A DNA stretch of 64,000 nt from Anianabacter salinae (GCF_019061145.1 NZ_JAHQZS010000001.1:1-64000); one strand, 5' to 3'. Counted from the stretch's first letter, positions 19,401 through 27,719 are shown. Numbers and translations are program-made. Notes: generated by a model not told the origin, from the letters alone.

Positions 19401-20150
19401 GTGATCCAGCGTCGCGGCGCTGACCGGGTCCTTCAGCGAGGCGACGAAGACCGGCAGCGGGTTCAACCCCTGCCGCAGCAGCGCCTTCACCAGCCGGTTG
19501 ATCGGCGCCAGCCCCGCGCCTTCGACCAGGGCGCGGTAGAAGACGATCGGCACCACGGGCGCCCCGTCCGTCCAGGCGGCACGCGCGGTTGCAAGGTCGG
19601 ACACGCCCGCGCCCGGCCAGTAGACCCCTGCGCGCAGCAGCGGGCGCGCCGCGGGCGGGCGTTCCCCCATTCCCAGCATGTGGCGGGTGTAGGCCAGAAG
19701 GTTCGTCGCGTTCTCTGGCCCGCCTTCGACGAAATAGGACCAGAGCGCGTCGTAATCGCCGCCCGGCACCGTCGAGAGCGCGCGCAGGTCGGGGTCTTCC
19801 TTGTCGTCGCCGGGCAGGAAGGCGACCGGAACACCGGCGGCGCGCAGATGCGCGTGATACTGCTCGACCCCGTAGCGCCAGTAGCCGGTGCCGCCCAGAA
19901 CGCGGGCGATCACGAGGCGGGACTTCGATGCGCACTGGTCAAGATGCAGATCGACGGACATCGGATGGCGTAGGTGCGACAGGCTGGCAAGGCGCAAGGT
20001 CGGGGGGGTGTCCATCGCCGCCCGCGCCTCGGACAGCGCGGCAAGCTCGGTGTCGGCGGCGGACAGGATCACCACGTCGGCGGGGGTCTGGCCCAGATCC
20101 ACGGGCTCGCCATCGTCGATGGCACCGGGCGTGGCGGCAAGAAGGTGCAT
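16434..20150 (-). CDS. cobN: Cobaltochelatase subunit CobN
   Basis: This 1238-residue protein is the large, porphyrin-binding subunit of the ATP-dependent cobalt chelatase (CobN-CobS-CobT), which inserts cobalt into hydrogenobyrinate a,c-diamide in the aerobic B12 pathway. The length and family segments fit: RVLGGTGYWRYGVEQYHAHL near the N-terminus, AIVHMGKHGNLEWLPGKAVA in the middle, and VKRHGYKGAFEIAATVDYLF with FAATTGAVRNHHFDL near the end. CobS and CobT are not in the window. It is the last gene of the unit hupE-cobW-GNAT-cobN, 68 bp after the GNAT gene. The strong B12 context argues against the magnesium chelatase BchH. Confidence 0.93.
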   Translation of the reverse strand: MHLLAATPGAIDDGEPVDLGQTPADVVILSAADTELAALSEARAAMDTPPTLRLASLSHLRHPMSVDLHLDQCASKSRLVIARVLGGTGYWRYGVEQYHAHLRAAGVPVAFLPGDDKEDPDLRALSTVPGGDYDALWSYFVEGGPENATNLLAYTRHMLGMGERPPAARPLLRAGVYWPGAGVSDLATARAAWTDGAPVVPIVFYRALVEGAGLAPINRLVKALLRQGLNPLPVFVASLKDPVSAATLDHLFRAAPPQVILNATAFAVGSPHDGDTGPANPLAASSANAAPVFQVILSGGSEEAWQTSAAGLSARDIAMNVALPEVDGRILSRAISFKGEAYFDDATECPIAAYRARGDRIDFVARLAANWARLRATPAAARKVALVLANYPNKDGRLANGVGLDTPAATAHVLSSLAAAGYGIEGAPEGSADLMARVTAGPTNWLTDRADRQGGETLPLDAYLDAYKALPYALRQRIEDRWGAPETDPFFDGQGFKLSVHRFGHAVVGLQPARGYNIDPTETYHSPDLVPPHNYLAFYIWLRDHWGAQAIVHMGKHGNLEWLPGKAVALSEDCLPEAVLGPMPHLYPFIVNDPGEGTQAKRRAQAVIVDHLTPPLTRAETYGPLRDLEALVDEYFEAAGVDPRRIAHLRREILSLTATTGLDLDVGMTGGDEDTDLARLDAYLCELKEAQIRDGLHIFGRSPSGVQERDLAIALARAPRGDGKGGNASLLRAMATDLALAIDPLDCDMAAPSPTKPGSLANLTTDPWRSNGDTVERLELLAQALLRDGGRGEASASERAPSVGPATAAVLQDIETRLRPAIAACGAAEINGLLTGLDGRAIAPGPSGAPTRGRPDVLPTGRNFYSVDSRAVPTPTAWALGWKSASLLIDKHLQTHGDWPRTMLLTAWGTANMRTGGDDIAQALALMGVKPQWDAANRRVTGFEVLPASVLGRPRVDVTLRVSGFFRDAFPQQIALVDAAARAVMALDEPPDQNPAAARARTEGEEGQFRVFGSKPGAYGAGLQALIDERIWNDTADLANAYLEWGGYAYGKDAEGVRARAAFETRLGQTEAIVQNQDNREHDLLDSDDYYQFEGGAAAAVKHLQGTDRPIYHNDHSRPERPVIRTLEDEIGRVVRSRVVNPKWIEGVKRHGYKGAFEIAATVDYLFAFAATTGAVRNHHFDLVHAAYLEDDATRDFIEDVNPAALREIAERLNEAIERGLWTPRSNSARSLLARLAP

Positions 20151-20218
20151 CAGTCAAGGGTCCGGGCTTGGGTCACGGGGGGAGCGTATTTGGACAAAGA
20201 AGAAACGGGGCGCGCGGA

Positions 20219-20674
20219 TCAGGTCAGGGGCTTTTCCATGAACAGGCTGGTGGCATTCGCGGTGTAGTCGCCGAAGGGGCCGCGCGGGGCAAAGCCGTGG
20301 CGGGCGTAAAGCCGGTGCGCGGAGTCCAGTTTGTCGCCGGTTTCCAGCCGAAGGAGCGGCAGGCCAAGCGCGCGCGCCTCGGCCTCGATGGCACCGAGAA
20401 GGGCGGCGGCGGCGCCCTTGCCACGCGCGACGTCCGCGACGAACATCGACTTTACCTCGCCATAGCCGTCCCGAAGCGCCAGCGCGCCCGTGCCGACGAT
20501 CGTGTCGCCCAGCCGCGCGGTGAAGAACCGGATGTCGGGCCCGGCCAGCGCGTCGAGCGACAGGAAATGGTTTTCCTCCGGTGCGAACAGCCGCTGCATC
20601 AGCGCATGGCTGTCCCGCAGAAGCGCCGTCGCTTGCGGGTCGCGCGGATCGCCGGGGCCGACGGTGAGCGTCAT
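20219..20674 (-). CDS. GNAT-family N-acetyltransferase in the B12 operon
   Basis: A 151-residue complete GNAT domain. The acetyl-CoA pyrophosphate-binding motif is seen as MFVADVARGKGAAAALLGAI (R-x-x-G-x-G/A type), followed by LRLETGDKLDSAHRLYARHG. The fold resembles the ElaA/YjgM-like putative acetyltransferases (N-terminal LTVGPGDPRDPQATALL). The substrate is unknown. Its start overlaps the cobW stop as ATGA, so it is translationally coupled to a metal-handling GTPase and lies upstream of cobN. Whether it has a B12-related role is open. Confidence 0.85.
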   Translation of the reverse strand: MTLTVGPGDPRDPQATALLRDSHALMQRLFAPEENHFLSLDALAGPDIRFFTARLGDTIVGTGALALRDGYGEVKSMFVADVARGKGAAAALLGAIEAEARALGLPLLRLETGDKLDSAHRLYARHGFAPRGPFGDYTANATSLFMEKPLT

Positions 20675-21738
20675 GCCGACAGCGCGGTCTCGATCGCCGC
20701 GCGGTCAAGGCCCGCCTGGCCAATCACGACAAGCCGGGTCTCGCGCGGCTCGTTCGCGGTGAGGGGGCGGTCGAAATAGGTCTCGATCCGGGGGCCGACG
20801 GCTTGCAGCGTCAGGCGCATCGGTTTGCCCGCGACGGCGGCGAAGCCCTTGAGGCGCAGGATGTCATGTCTGCGGATCACGTCCGCGACCATCTCGGCGA
20901 AGGCGGCGGGGTCGGTGATCTCGGGGCGGGTGACGACGAAGCTTTCGAATTCGTCATGGCCATGCTCGTGCTCATGGTCGTGATCGTCACCATCATCGTC
21001 GTCGTGATGGTGGTGATGGTGCACCTCGTGGCGGCTGTCCATGTCATCCTCGGCGGCGGCCCCGCGGCCCAAGAGGACATCGACCGGCAGCGCGCCGTGG
21101 GACGCGCGGATCACCTGCACGCCCTTTCGCGCCTCGCCGGTCAGGCGGGCGGTCAGCGCCTCGGCCTCTTCCGCGTCCAGGAGGTCGGATTTGTTGACGA
21201 CGATCATGTCGGCGCAGGCGATCTGGTCCTCGAAGAGTTCGGACAGCGGCGTCTCGTGGTCGAGGTTCTCGTCCATCTTGCGCTGAGCATCGACGGCGGC
21301 GACGTTGTGGGCAAAGCGCCCTTCGGATACCGCCTTGCCGTCCACCACGGTCACCACGCCGTCGACGGTGACGCGGGTGGAAATCTCGGGCCAGGAAAAG
21401 GCGCGCACAAGCGGCTGCGGCAGGGCAAGGCCAGAGGTTTCGATCACGATGTGGTCGGGCGGATTGGGCCGGTCGAGCAGCTTTTGCAGCGTCGGCACGA
21501 AGTCATCCGCGACGGTGCAGCAGATGCAGCCGTTCGACAGCTCCATCACGTCGTCGTCGGTGCAGGTCTCTATTCCGCAGCCCTTGAGGATCTCGCCATC
21601 GACGCCGAGATCGCCGAACTCGTTGATGATAAGCGCGATGCGAAGGCCATTCGCGTTCTGCAGCATGTGGCGGATCAGCGTGGTCTTTCCGGCGCCGAGA
21701 AAGCCGGTGACGACGGTGGCGGGGATCTTGGCGGGCAT
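20671..21738 (-). CDS. cobW: CobW-type GTPase/metallochaperone with His-rich loop
   Basis: This 355-residue G3E GTPase has the P-loop GFLGAGKTTL at residues 12-21, the metal-binding motif NGCICC at about 70-75 (C-x-C-C) and the guanine-specificity motif NKSD. Around residues 235-262 there is a loop of alternating His, Asp and Glu (HHHHHHDDDD then DHDHEHEHGH), typical of cobalt or zinc handling. The C-terminal CobW_C domain follows (DILRLKGFAAV). CobW is proposed to deliver Co2+ to the CobNST chelatase. The gene lies between hupE and the GNAT gene, downstream of a cobalamin riboswitch. Confidence 0.92.
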   Translation of the reverse strand: MPAKIPATVVTGFLGAGKTTLIRHMLQNANGLRIALIINEFGDLGVDGEILKGCGIETCTDDDVMELSNGCICCTVADDFVPTLQKLLDRPNPPDHIVIETSGLALPQPLVRAFSWPEISTRVTVDGVVTVVDGKAVSEGRFAHNVAAVDAQRKMDENLDHETPLSELFEDQIACADMIVVNKSDLLDAEEAEALTARLTGEARKGVQVIRASHGALPVDVLLGRGAAAEDDMDSRHEVHHHHHHDDDDGDDHDHEHEHGHDEFESFVVTRPEITDPAAFAEMVADVIRRHDILRLKGFAAVAGKPMRLTLQAVGPRIETYFDRPLTANEPRETRLVVIGQAGLDRAAIETALSA

Positions 21739-21808
21739 GGTGTGCGTCCTTCAAACGAATGTGCGGCGGCCCGGGGCGGGCCGCCGCACGGTAAGTCAAG
21801 CGGTAGGA

Positions 21809-22453
21809 TCAGACCCCGAAGGCGGCGGCCAGCAGCGGACCTTCGGCGGCTTCCAGCGTCAGGAAAAGGCCAATACCGGCGACCATCGCGCCGACAAGGC
21901 GGGCGCCCGTGGCTTGCGGGGCAGTTGCGCCCAGAAGCTTTTCGGCAGCGTATCCGGCACCCAGCGCGACGGCATACTGGACCGCGCCAAGGCCGATCAG
22001 GTAGCCGGTCAGCACACCAGAGCCGACGCCGCCTTCCTGCCCGACGATCGAGCCCGCGAAGGCCGCGCCGTGGAACAGGCCGAAGCCCGCAAAGATCGCC
22101 AGAAGCACCGGGGTTCCCGGCAGCTTGCCCGAGGCGACGACAAGGCCGAGCGCCAGAAGCGACAGCGCGATCACGACCTCGACGGCGGGCAGGGCCAGAC
22201 CGGCATAGGTTGCCGCGCAGCCGACAAGCATCGCGCCGACATAGGCGCCGGGGCCCGCAAGCCGCAGACCTGCAAGCATCGCCGCGACACCGGCGAGGGC
22301 GACGAAGAACAGGTGATCGAAGCCGAGGACCGGATGGCCGACGCCCGACATCACGCCTTGCGCGAAGGTTTCCATCGGTAGCCCGCCAAGCGGGTGGTGG
22401 GCAAGCGCGGGCGTGGCCGCGAGGATTGCCGCGAGAGTGATAAGTTTCTTCAT
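21809..22453 (-). CDS. hupE: HupE/UreJ-family metal transporter, probably for cobalt
   Basis: This 214-residue membrane protein has a signal peptide (MKKLITLAAILAATPALA) and about six helices. The HupE signature is present: HHPLGG just after cleavage, then GVGHPVLGFDHLFFVALAG, and GLFHGAAFAGSI with a metal-ligand His. HupE proteins move Ni2+ or Co2+. A cobalamin riboswitch directly upstream and cobW, cobN downstream point to Co2+. ATG 22453 was chosen over an earlier in-frame ATG (22639), which lies inside the riboswitch; AAAGGGGACAG precedes 22453. Confidence 0.9.
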   Translation of the reverse strand: MKKLITLAAILAATPALAHHPLGGLPMETFAQGVMSGVGHPVLGFDHLFFVALAGVAAMLAGLRLAGPGAYVGAMLVGCAATYAGLALPAVEVVIALSLLALGLVVASGKLPGTPVLLAIFAGFGLFHGAAFAGSIVGQEGGVGSGVLTGYLIGLGAVQYAVALGAGYAAEKLLGATAPQATGARLVGAMVAGIGLFLTLEAAEGPLLAAAFGV

Positions 22454-22571
22454 GTCTGTCCCCTTTCGGTTCTCGTTGGTGAAAGGGGGGTCGCGTCGAA
22501 GGTGGGCCGTCGTGCTGGCACCCTTCGCGGAACACCCCGTCCGCTGGTCAGGCCGAATCTTTCGATCCGTC

Positions 22572-22762
22572 GCATGGCTGGTCTCCTGGCTCGCGGGTCG
22601 TGGCGCCTTGCCGCCTTCCCGGGACTGTCCCAGTGGCAACTTGACAAGGCGCTCACCGCTTACAGTCGCGGGGGCGGCTTCGGCTTCTGGTCCCGACGTG
22701 GGTCACCATCACCGTATTCCCATTTGGCCCCTTCCGGCTTGGCCGGGGTGACGGGGCACCAT
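22572..22762 (-). promoter_or_regulatory. Cobalamin (AdoCbl) riboswitch controlling hupE-cobW-cobN
   Basis: On the minus strand the conserved elements of the B12 riboswitch follow in order: GGTGCCCC at the 5' end (about 22760), GGGAATACGGTG, then CCGCCCCCGCGACTGTAAGC, GCCACTGG, CGGGAAGG, and the 3' closing GACCCGCGAGCCAGGAGACC at about 22580-22600. The aptamer ends about 120 bp before the hupE start. High cobalamin should lower expression of the operon, by transcription termination or by hiding the ribosome-binding site; I could not decide which. Confidence 0.95.
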
Positions 22763-22988
22763 GCCCGCCCATTTGCGCCGGGGCGGTGCCTCGGGTCAAG
22801 GCGATTTGCGACCTATTCACGGGCAGGCGCGGCGCAAGCGGCGTTCCTCTTGGCGTAGCCGTCGGCGATATATTGTGGAAAAGCCGCATCCTGCCACCAG
22901 ATCATGCGGCGCGCGATTGACTCATGGCGGCTGCACCCGGACAATCCGGCAATCCTACGGAATCGCCCATAACCCGAGTCTCGCCGCC

Positions 22989-25900
22989 TTGCGCTTTCAG
23001 AAACTTCGCCTCAACGGCTTCAAAAGCTTTGTCGACCCAACCGACCTTGTCATCGCCGACGGGCTGACCGGGGTTGTGGGGCCGAACGGCTGCGGCAAGT
23101 CCAACCTTCTGGAAGCCCTGCGCTGGGTGATGGGTGAGAACCGCGCCAAGGCGATGCGCGGCGACGGTATGGAAGACGTGATCTTCGCCGGATCGGGGCG
23201 CCGCGCCGCCCGCAATTTCGCCGAGGTCGTGCTGCATCTCGACAATTCGGACCGGCTTGCGCCTGCAGGGTTCAACGACAGCGATCACCTCGAGATCACG
23301 CGGCGGATCACCCGCGACGCCGGGTCGGCCTACAAGCTGAACTCCAAGGATGTGCGCGCGCGCGATGTGCAGATGCTGTTCGCCGATGCCTCGACCGGCG
23401 CGCATTCACCCGCGCTGGTGCGGCAGGGGCAGATCAGCGAGTTGATCAACGCAAAGCCCAAGTCGCGGCGGCGCATTCTGGAAGAAGCTGCGGGCATCTC
23501 TGGCCTTTACCAGCGGCGGCACGAAGCGGAGCTGAAGCTGAAGGGGGCCGAGGCGAACCTCTTGCGGGTCGATGACGTGGTCGATCAGCTTGCGCAGCAA
23601 CTGCAACAGCTTGAACGTCAGGCGAGGCAGGCCGCGCGCTATCGTGCCATCGGGACGGACCTGCGCCAGGCCGAGGGCCTGCTTCTGTATCGCCGCTGGC
23701 GCGAGGCGGAAACCGCGCGCGCCGAGGCGGCGCAGCGCCTGACCGAAGCGGTGCGCGCCGCCGCCGAGGCAGAACGCGAGGCCGTTGCCGCCGGGGCCGC
23801 GCGCCAGTCCGCAGAAGACGCTTTGCCGCCGCTGCGCGAAGAGGCGGCGATCGCGGGCGCGGTGCTGCAGCGGCTTGTCGTGCAGCGCGACCAGCTTGCC
23901 GACGAGGACCGCCGCGCGGGCGAGGCCGTCAAGGCGCTGACGGCGCGGATCGAACAACTGACTCGGGACCGCGACCGCGAGGAAGCGCTGAACCGCGATG
24001 CGGGCGACAGCATCGCACGGCTTCGGGCAGAGGCGGCGGACCTGGCGCAGGCGGGCGACGGGCATGACGCCGCGCTTGCCGATGCGGCAGATGCAGCATC
24101 GCAGGCGGCCGCCGCGTTGCGCGATCTTGAGGCGCGGCTGTCCGATCTGACCGAGGATGCGGCGCGGCTTTCGGCGCGGCACCAGTCGGCGGAACGGCTG
24201 GTAACCGACCACCGCAAGACCCTCACCTCGTCCGAGGCCGAGGCGGCGCGCGCGCAGTCCGCGATGCAGGCCGCCCGCGATGCGCTGGACCGGGCCGAGG
24301 CCGAATTCGAAGCGGCCGGTGTGCAGCAGGCCGATGCGCAGACCCGCGCCGCCGATGCCGAGGCGATCCTGATCGACAGCGATGCCGCCCGCGCCGAGGT
24401 GCAGACCCGCGAAGCCGAAGCGCGCGCGGCGCGGTCTGCGGCAGAAGGAGAGTTGGGCGCGCTTCGGGCCGAGGTCGGCGCGCTGCGCAAGCTGGTGGAC
24501 CGCGACACCGGGCAGGGCGGACAGGTGCTTGACCTTCTGTCCGTCGCGCCGGGCTATGAAAAGGCCATTGGTGCTGCGCTGGCCGACGATCTGCGTGCGC
24601 CGGTGATCGAAGGGGCGGGCCGGTCCGGCTGGGCGCAATTGCGTCCCTACGATGATCCCCAGCCGCTGCCCGATGACGCACGGCCGCTGGCGTCGGTGGC
24701 GGACGTGCCGGATGCTCTGCTCCGCCGGATCACGCAGGTCGGCCTTGTCGACGCGGGCGATGGCGCGCGGCTTCAGCCGTTGCTGTTGCCGGGGCAGCGC
24801 CTCGTCAGCCGCGAGGGCGATCTGTGGCGCTGGGACGGCTATCGCGCCGCCGCCGAGGATGCGCCCACCGCCGCTGCCCTGCGCCTGCAGCAGATCAACC
24901 GGCTGGAGGAGCTGAAGCAGGAGCTGGAGGCGACGACCGCCCGCGCCGATGGCGCCCGGTCCGCGCACGACTCGCTCACAAAGCGGTTGCAGGACCTGAC
25001 CGAGGCGGACCGCCGCGCGCGTGAGGCGCGCCGCGCCGCCGATGCGCAGGTGGTCGAGGCCAGTCGCCGCCTTTCGAGGCTGGAAGCGGACCGCAACATC
25101 ACCGCCGGAAAGCTGGAATCGCTGGGTCTTGCCGTCACGCGTCATGAAGAGGCTGCTGCCGCCGCCCACACCGATCTGGCCGCCGCCGAAGCCGCGCGCG
25201 CGGATCTGGCCGATCTTGAGGACAGCCGCCGCGCGGTGCAGGCGATGCGCGGCGAGGTTGATGCTGCGCGCGCAGAGACGGTCGCCAGACGCTCGGCCCA
25301 TGACGAGTTGAAGCGGGCGGGCGAGGCGCGCCTGCGCCGTGCCGAGCAGGTCGCCAAGGACATTGCCGGGTGGCAGTCACGGCTTGATATGGCAGGGGGC
25401 CGGATCGCCGAGTTCGACGTGAGGCTGCAAGCCAGCGAGGCCGAGTTGGCAGAGGCGCGGCAGGTGCCGGGCCGCATCGCCGCCGACCGGGAAAAGCTGA
25501 CCGCCGAGCTGACGCGGGCCGAGGCGCGGCGCGCCGCGTCGGACGACGCGCTTGCCGGGGCCGAGCGGGCGCTGCGCGATGCCGTCACCGCCGAGCGCGA
25601 CGCCGAGCGGACCGCCAGCGGCGCCCGCGAAGCCCGCGCTGCCGCCGAGGCCCGCGCCGAAGCTGCGCGCGAAGCGGTCGAGGCCGCCGCGACCCGGATC
25701 GGGGAAGAGCTGGAACTGACGCCGGAAACGCTGCTGGACAAGTTGGACATAGACCCTACCGGGATGCCACCCGCCGACCGGATCGAGGCGGACGTGCTGC
25801 GCCTGCGCCGCCAGCGCGATGCGCTGGGCGCGGTGAACCTGCGCGCCGAGGAAGACGCGAAAGAGGTGCAAGAGGAACACGACACCCTCGTCACCGAGAA

Positions 25901-26444
25901 GGCCGACCTTGAAAGTGCCATCGCCAAGCTGCGGTCAGGCATCGCCGGGCTGAACCGCGAAGGGCGCGAGCGTCTGCTGACCGCCTTCGAGGAGGTGAAC
26001 GCCAGCTTCGCAACCTTGTTCACCCACCTGTTCGGGGGCGGCGAGGCCAAGCTGGTGCTGGTGGAATCGGACGATCCGCTGGAGGCCGGGCTTGAAATCA
26101 TGGCGCAGCCGCCGGGCAAAAAGCTGTCGACGATGTCGCTGCTGTCGGGGGGCGAACAGACGCTGACGGCGCTGGCGCTGATCTTTGCGGTGTTCCTTGC
26201 GAACCCCGCCCCGATCTGCGTGCTCGACGAGGTGGACGCGCCGCTGGACGACGCCAACGTGACGCGGTTCTGCGATCTGCTGGACGAGATGACGCGCCGC
26301 ACCGAAACACGGTTCCTGATCATCACCCACCACGCGGTGACGATGGCGCGGATGGACCGGCTGTTCGGGGTGACGATGGCCGAGCAGGGGGTCAGCCAGC
26401 TTGTGTCGGTGGACCTCAAGAAGGCCGAGGCGATGGTCGCATGA
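22989..26444 (+). CDS. smc: Chromosome segregation SMC ATPase
   Basis: This 1151-residue protein is the condensin ATPase. The N-terminal head has the Walker A motif GPNGCGKSNLLEALRWVMGE at about residues 31-50, followed by long Ala/Glu/Arg-rich coiled coils, a hinge around 490-630 (YEKAIGAALADDLRAPVIEG), a second coiled coil, and the C-terminal head with the signature LSGGEQTLTALALIF and Walker B ICVLDEVDAPL. The start is placed at TTG 22989 because SMC proteins begin at the equivalent of LRFQKLRLNGFKSFVDPT. Upstream in-frame codons run into the antisense of the riboswitch and are unlikely to be translated. No strong ribosome-binding site precedes the TTG. Confidence 0.92.
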   Translation: MRFQKLRLNGFKSFVDPTDLVIADGLTGVVGPNGCGKSNLLEALRWVMGENRAKAMRGDGMEDVIFAGSGRRAARNFAEVVLHLDNSDRLAPAGFNDSDHLEITRRITRDAGSAYKLNSKDVRARDVQMLFADASTGAHSPALVRQGQISELINAKPKSRRRILEEAAGISGLYQRRHEAELKLKGAEANLLRVDDVVDQLAQQLQQLERQARQAARYRAIGTDLRQAEGLLLYRRWREAETARAEAAQRLTEAVRAAAEAEREAVAAGAARQSAEDALPPLREEAAIAGAVLQRLVVQRDQLADEDRRAGEAVKALTARIEQLTRDRDREEALNRDAGDSIARLRAEAADLAQAGDGHDAALADAADAASQAAAALRDLEARLSDLTEDAARLSARHQSAERLVTDHRKTLTSSEAEAARAQSAMQAARDALDRAEAEFEAAGVQQADAQTRAADAEAILIDSDAARAEVQTREAEARAARSAAEGELGALRAEVGALRKLVDRDTGQGGQVLDLLSVAPGYEKAIGAALADDLRAPVIEGAGRSGWAQLRPYDDPQPLPDDARPLASVADVPDALLRRITQVGLVDAGDGARLQPLLLPGQRLVSREGDLWRWDGYRAAAEDAPTAAALRLQQINRLEELKQELEATTARADGARSAHDSLTKRLQDLTEADRRAREARRAADAQVVEASRRLSRLEADRNITAGKLESLGLAVTRHEEAAAAAHTDLAAAEAARADLADLEDSRRAVQAMRGEVDAARAETVARRSAHDELKRAGEARLRRAEQVAKDIAGWQSRLDMAGGRIAEFDVRLQASEAELAEARQVPGRIAADREKLTAELTRAEARRAASDDALAGAERALRDAVTAERDAERTASGAREARAAAEARAEAAREAVEAAATRIGEELELTPETLLDKLDIDPTGMPPADRIEADVLRLRRQRDALGAVNLRAEEDAKEVQEEHDTLVTEKADLESAIAKLRSGIAGLNREGRERLLTAFEEVNASFATLFTHLFGGGEAKLVLVESDDPLEAGLEIMAQPPGKKLSTMSLLSGGEQTLTALALIFAVFLANPAPICVLDEVDAPLDDANVTRFCDLLDEMTRRTETRFLIITHHAVTMARMDRLFGVTMAEQGVSQLVSVDLKKAEAMVA

Positions 26445-26448
26445 AAAA

Positions 26449-26474
26449 GGGGCCCGCCCCAATGGGCAGGCCCC
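26449..26474 (-). terminator. Intrinsic terminator between smc and the PRC-barrel gene
   Basis: GGGGCC at 26449-26454 pairs with GGCCCC at 26469-26474, extended by four more base pairs and one mismatch around a CAAT loop. On the minus strand the stem is followed by five T residues, so it should end the transcript of the PRC-barrel gene. Confidence 0.75.
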
Positions 26475-26499
26475 GTAGTCGCAAGATGCGTGAAAAGGC

Positions 26500-27570
26500 T
26501 TAGCCTTCGTATTCCTGCATCTGCTCGATCTCTTGCTCGCTCACGTCCACGGTGACGCGCAGGCTTTGATCGTTGGTGCTGCGTTCGATGTTCACGTCAT
26601 CGATCGGCAGGCGCACGGCCTTTTCGCCGATGCCGAGGAAGCCACCGAAGTTGATCACGACGTCGGTGATCTCTTCCTGGTCGATCAGCAGTTCGGCCAC
26701 TTCGCCGACGCGCTCGCCGTTGGTGCCGAACGCCGGAGTGCCGGTCAGGTCTTCGGCCGTCAGCGCATTGAGATCGGCGGCCTGAAAGCCGCGGTTCATG
26801 CCGCCTTCGGTGTTCTCTGCGGTGCCATCCGAGGCCGCCATGTCGGCGTTCTCGCCCTCGGCCTGGTTGGCCATGTCGCCCGAGGCTGCCATGTCGGCGT
26901 TCTCGCCCTCGGTCTGGTTGGCCATGTCGCCCGAGGCCGCCATGTCGGCATTCTCGCCCTCGGTCTGGCCGGACATGTCGCCCGAACCGTCCATGCCACC
27001 GGACGCGGCCATGTCACCGGTCTGGCCATCGTTGCCTTGCATGTTCTCGTTCATGGCCTGCTCGTTGGCGTTCGTCTCTTCTTCGAGCCAGCCGTAGAGA
27101 TTGGACGCGTCGTATTCCGGCGCGTTTTCAAGCGCGGCCTGGTCGGCTGCGAACACGACGAAGAAATCGCCGTCGGTGTCGCCGTCGGTGACGAAGTTCA
27201 ACTCGCTCATGCGAACCGCAATCTGCTTTTCGCCGATGCCAAGGAAGCCGCCGATGTCCAGAAGAATGGCCTCGATGCTGCCATCGCGCGCCAGAAGCAC
27301 GTCGTTGACTTCACCGACGTCGTTCCAGTCTTCGCTGGCGTTGTTCATCTGCTGGTTTTCGACCGGCTGATTGCTGGTGTAGACGCGCATGCCGGTGATG
27401 TCGGACGCCCGCAGTTCGGCCTGCATGTTGCCGTCCGCTGCTATGAACGGGCTGTTGGCCTGCGACGTCATGTTCGTGTCCGTGTCGCCCTCGCCTGACG
27501 TGTGCGATGCGGCGAAAGCTGTGGAACCCATCGTCAGGGCAAGCGCGGTCGTGGTGAGAATCCGTTTCAT
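26500..27570 (-). CDS. Exported protein with two PRC-barrel domains and a repeat linker
   Basis: A 356-residue protein with a signal peptide (MKRILTTTALALTMGSTAFA). It has a PRC-barrel domain at about residues 50-140 (ASDITGMRVYTSNQP; ILLDIGGFLGIGEKQIAVRM) and a second at about 260-345 (EDLTGTPAFGTNGERVGEVA; VVINFGGFLGIGEKAVRLPI). Between them lies an acidic, Met/Asn/Gly-rich linker containing three near-identical 17-residue units (GDMANQTEGENADMAAS). PRC barrels mediate protein contacts in varied settings; exported ones are common in Rhodobacterales and lack a known function. ATG 27570 has GGAGGAGAGA upstream. Confidence 0.87.
   Translation of the reverse strand: MKRILTTTALALTMGSTAFAASHTSGEGDTDTNMTSQANSPFIAADGNMQAELRASDITGMRVYTSNQPVENQQMNNASEDWNDVGEVNDVLLARDGSIEAILLDIGGFLGIGEKQIAVRMSELNFVTDGDTDGDFFVVFAADQAALENAPEYDASNLYGWLEEETNANEQAMNENMQGNDGQTGDMAASGGMDGSGDMSGQTEGENADMAASGDMANQTEGENADMAASGDMANQAEGENADMAASDGTAENTEGGMNRGFQAADLNALTAEDLTGTPAFGTNGERVGEVAELLIDQEEITDVVINFGGFLGIGEKAVRLPIDDVNIERSTNDQSLRVTVDVSEQEIEQMQEYEG
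26831..26983 (-). repeat. Three tandem 51-bp repeats inside the PRC-barrel gene
   Basis: Three units start at 26831, 26882 and 26933. They differ at only a few bases and encode the repeated 17-residue linker unit. Because 51 is a multiple of three, loss or gain of a unit keeps the frame, so copy number may vary between strains. Confidence 0.9.
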
Positions 27571-27670
27571 GATCTCTCCTCCAGGGGATGTGTATGTGCT
27601 AATTTTCCGGGTCTTGCCGACCCTTCGCATCCCCAACGGATTCGGCGCCTCAGCGTTCCCGCAAATTTGA

Positions 27671-27696
27671 TCGACCGGCGATGAATCGCCGGTTGA
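27671..27696. repeat. Inverted repeat between the PRC-barrel and lytic transglycosylase genes
   Basis: ACCGGCGAT at 27674-27682 is the inverse of ATCGCCGGT at 27685-27693, with a 2-base loop; arms extend to 12 bp with one mismatch. It lies 24 bp after the stop of the lytic transglycosylase gene and upstream of the PRC gene. No clear T-run follows, so it is either a weak terminator or an operator. Confidence 0.45.
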
Positions 27697-27719
27697 CTTT
27701 GCGGAATGCAGTCGGCGGA

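Noticed and set aside
17463-19973. An 836-codon open frame antisense to cobN, and similar long antisense frames over the transglutaminase and mrp genes
   Set aside because: They arise from high GC and codon bias on the opposite strand, lack recognisable domains and ribosome-binding sites, and mirror genes with clear families.
22761-22988. N-terminal extension of SMC from an ATG at 22761
   Set aside because: The codons run through the opposite-strand riboswitch and 5' region and show no similarity to SMC, which begins at the TTG at 22989.
26831-26983. CRISPR-like direct repeats
   Set aside because: The repeats are contiguous 51-bp units without spacers and encode a protein linker in frame.
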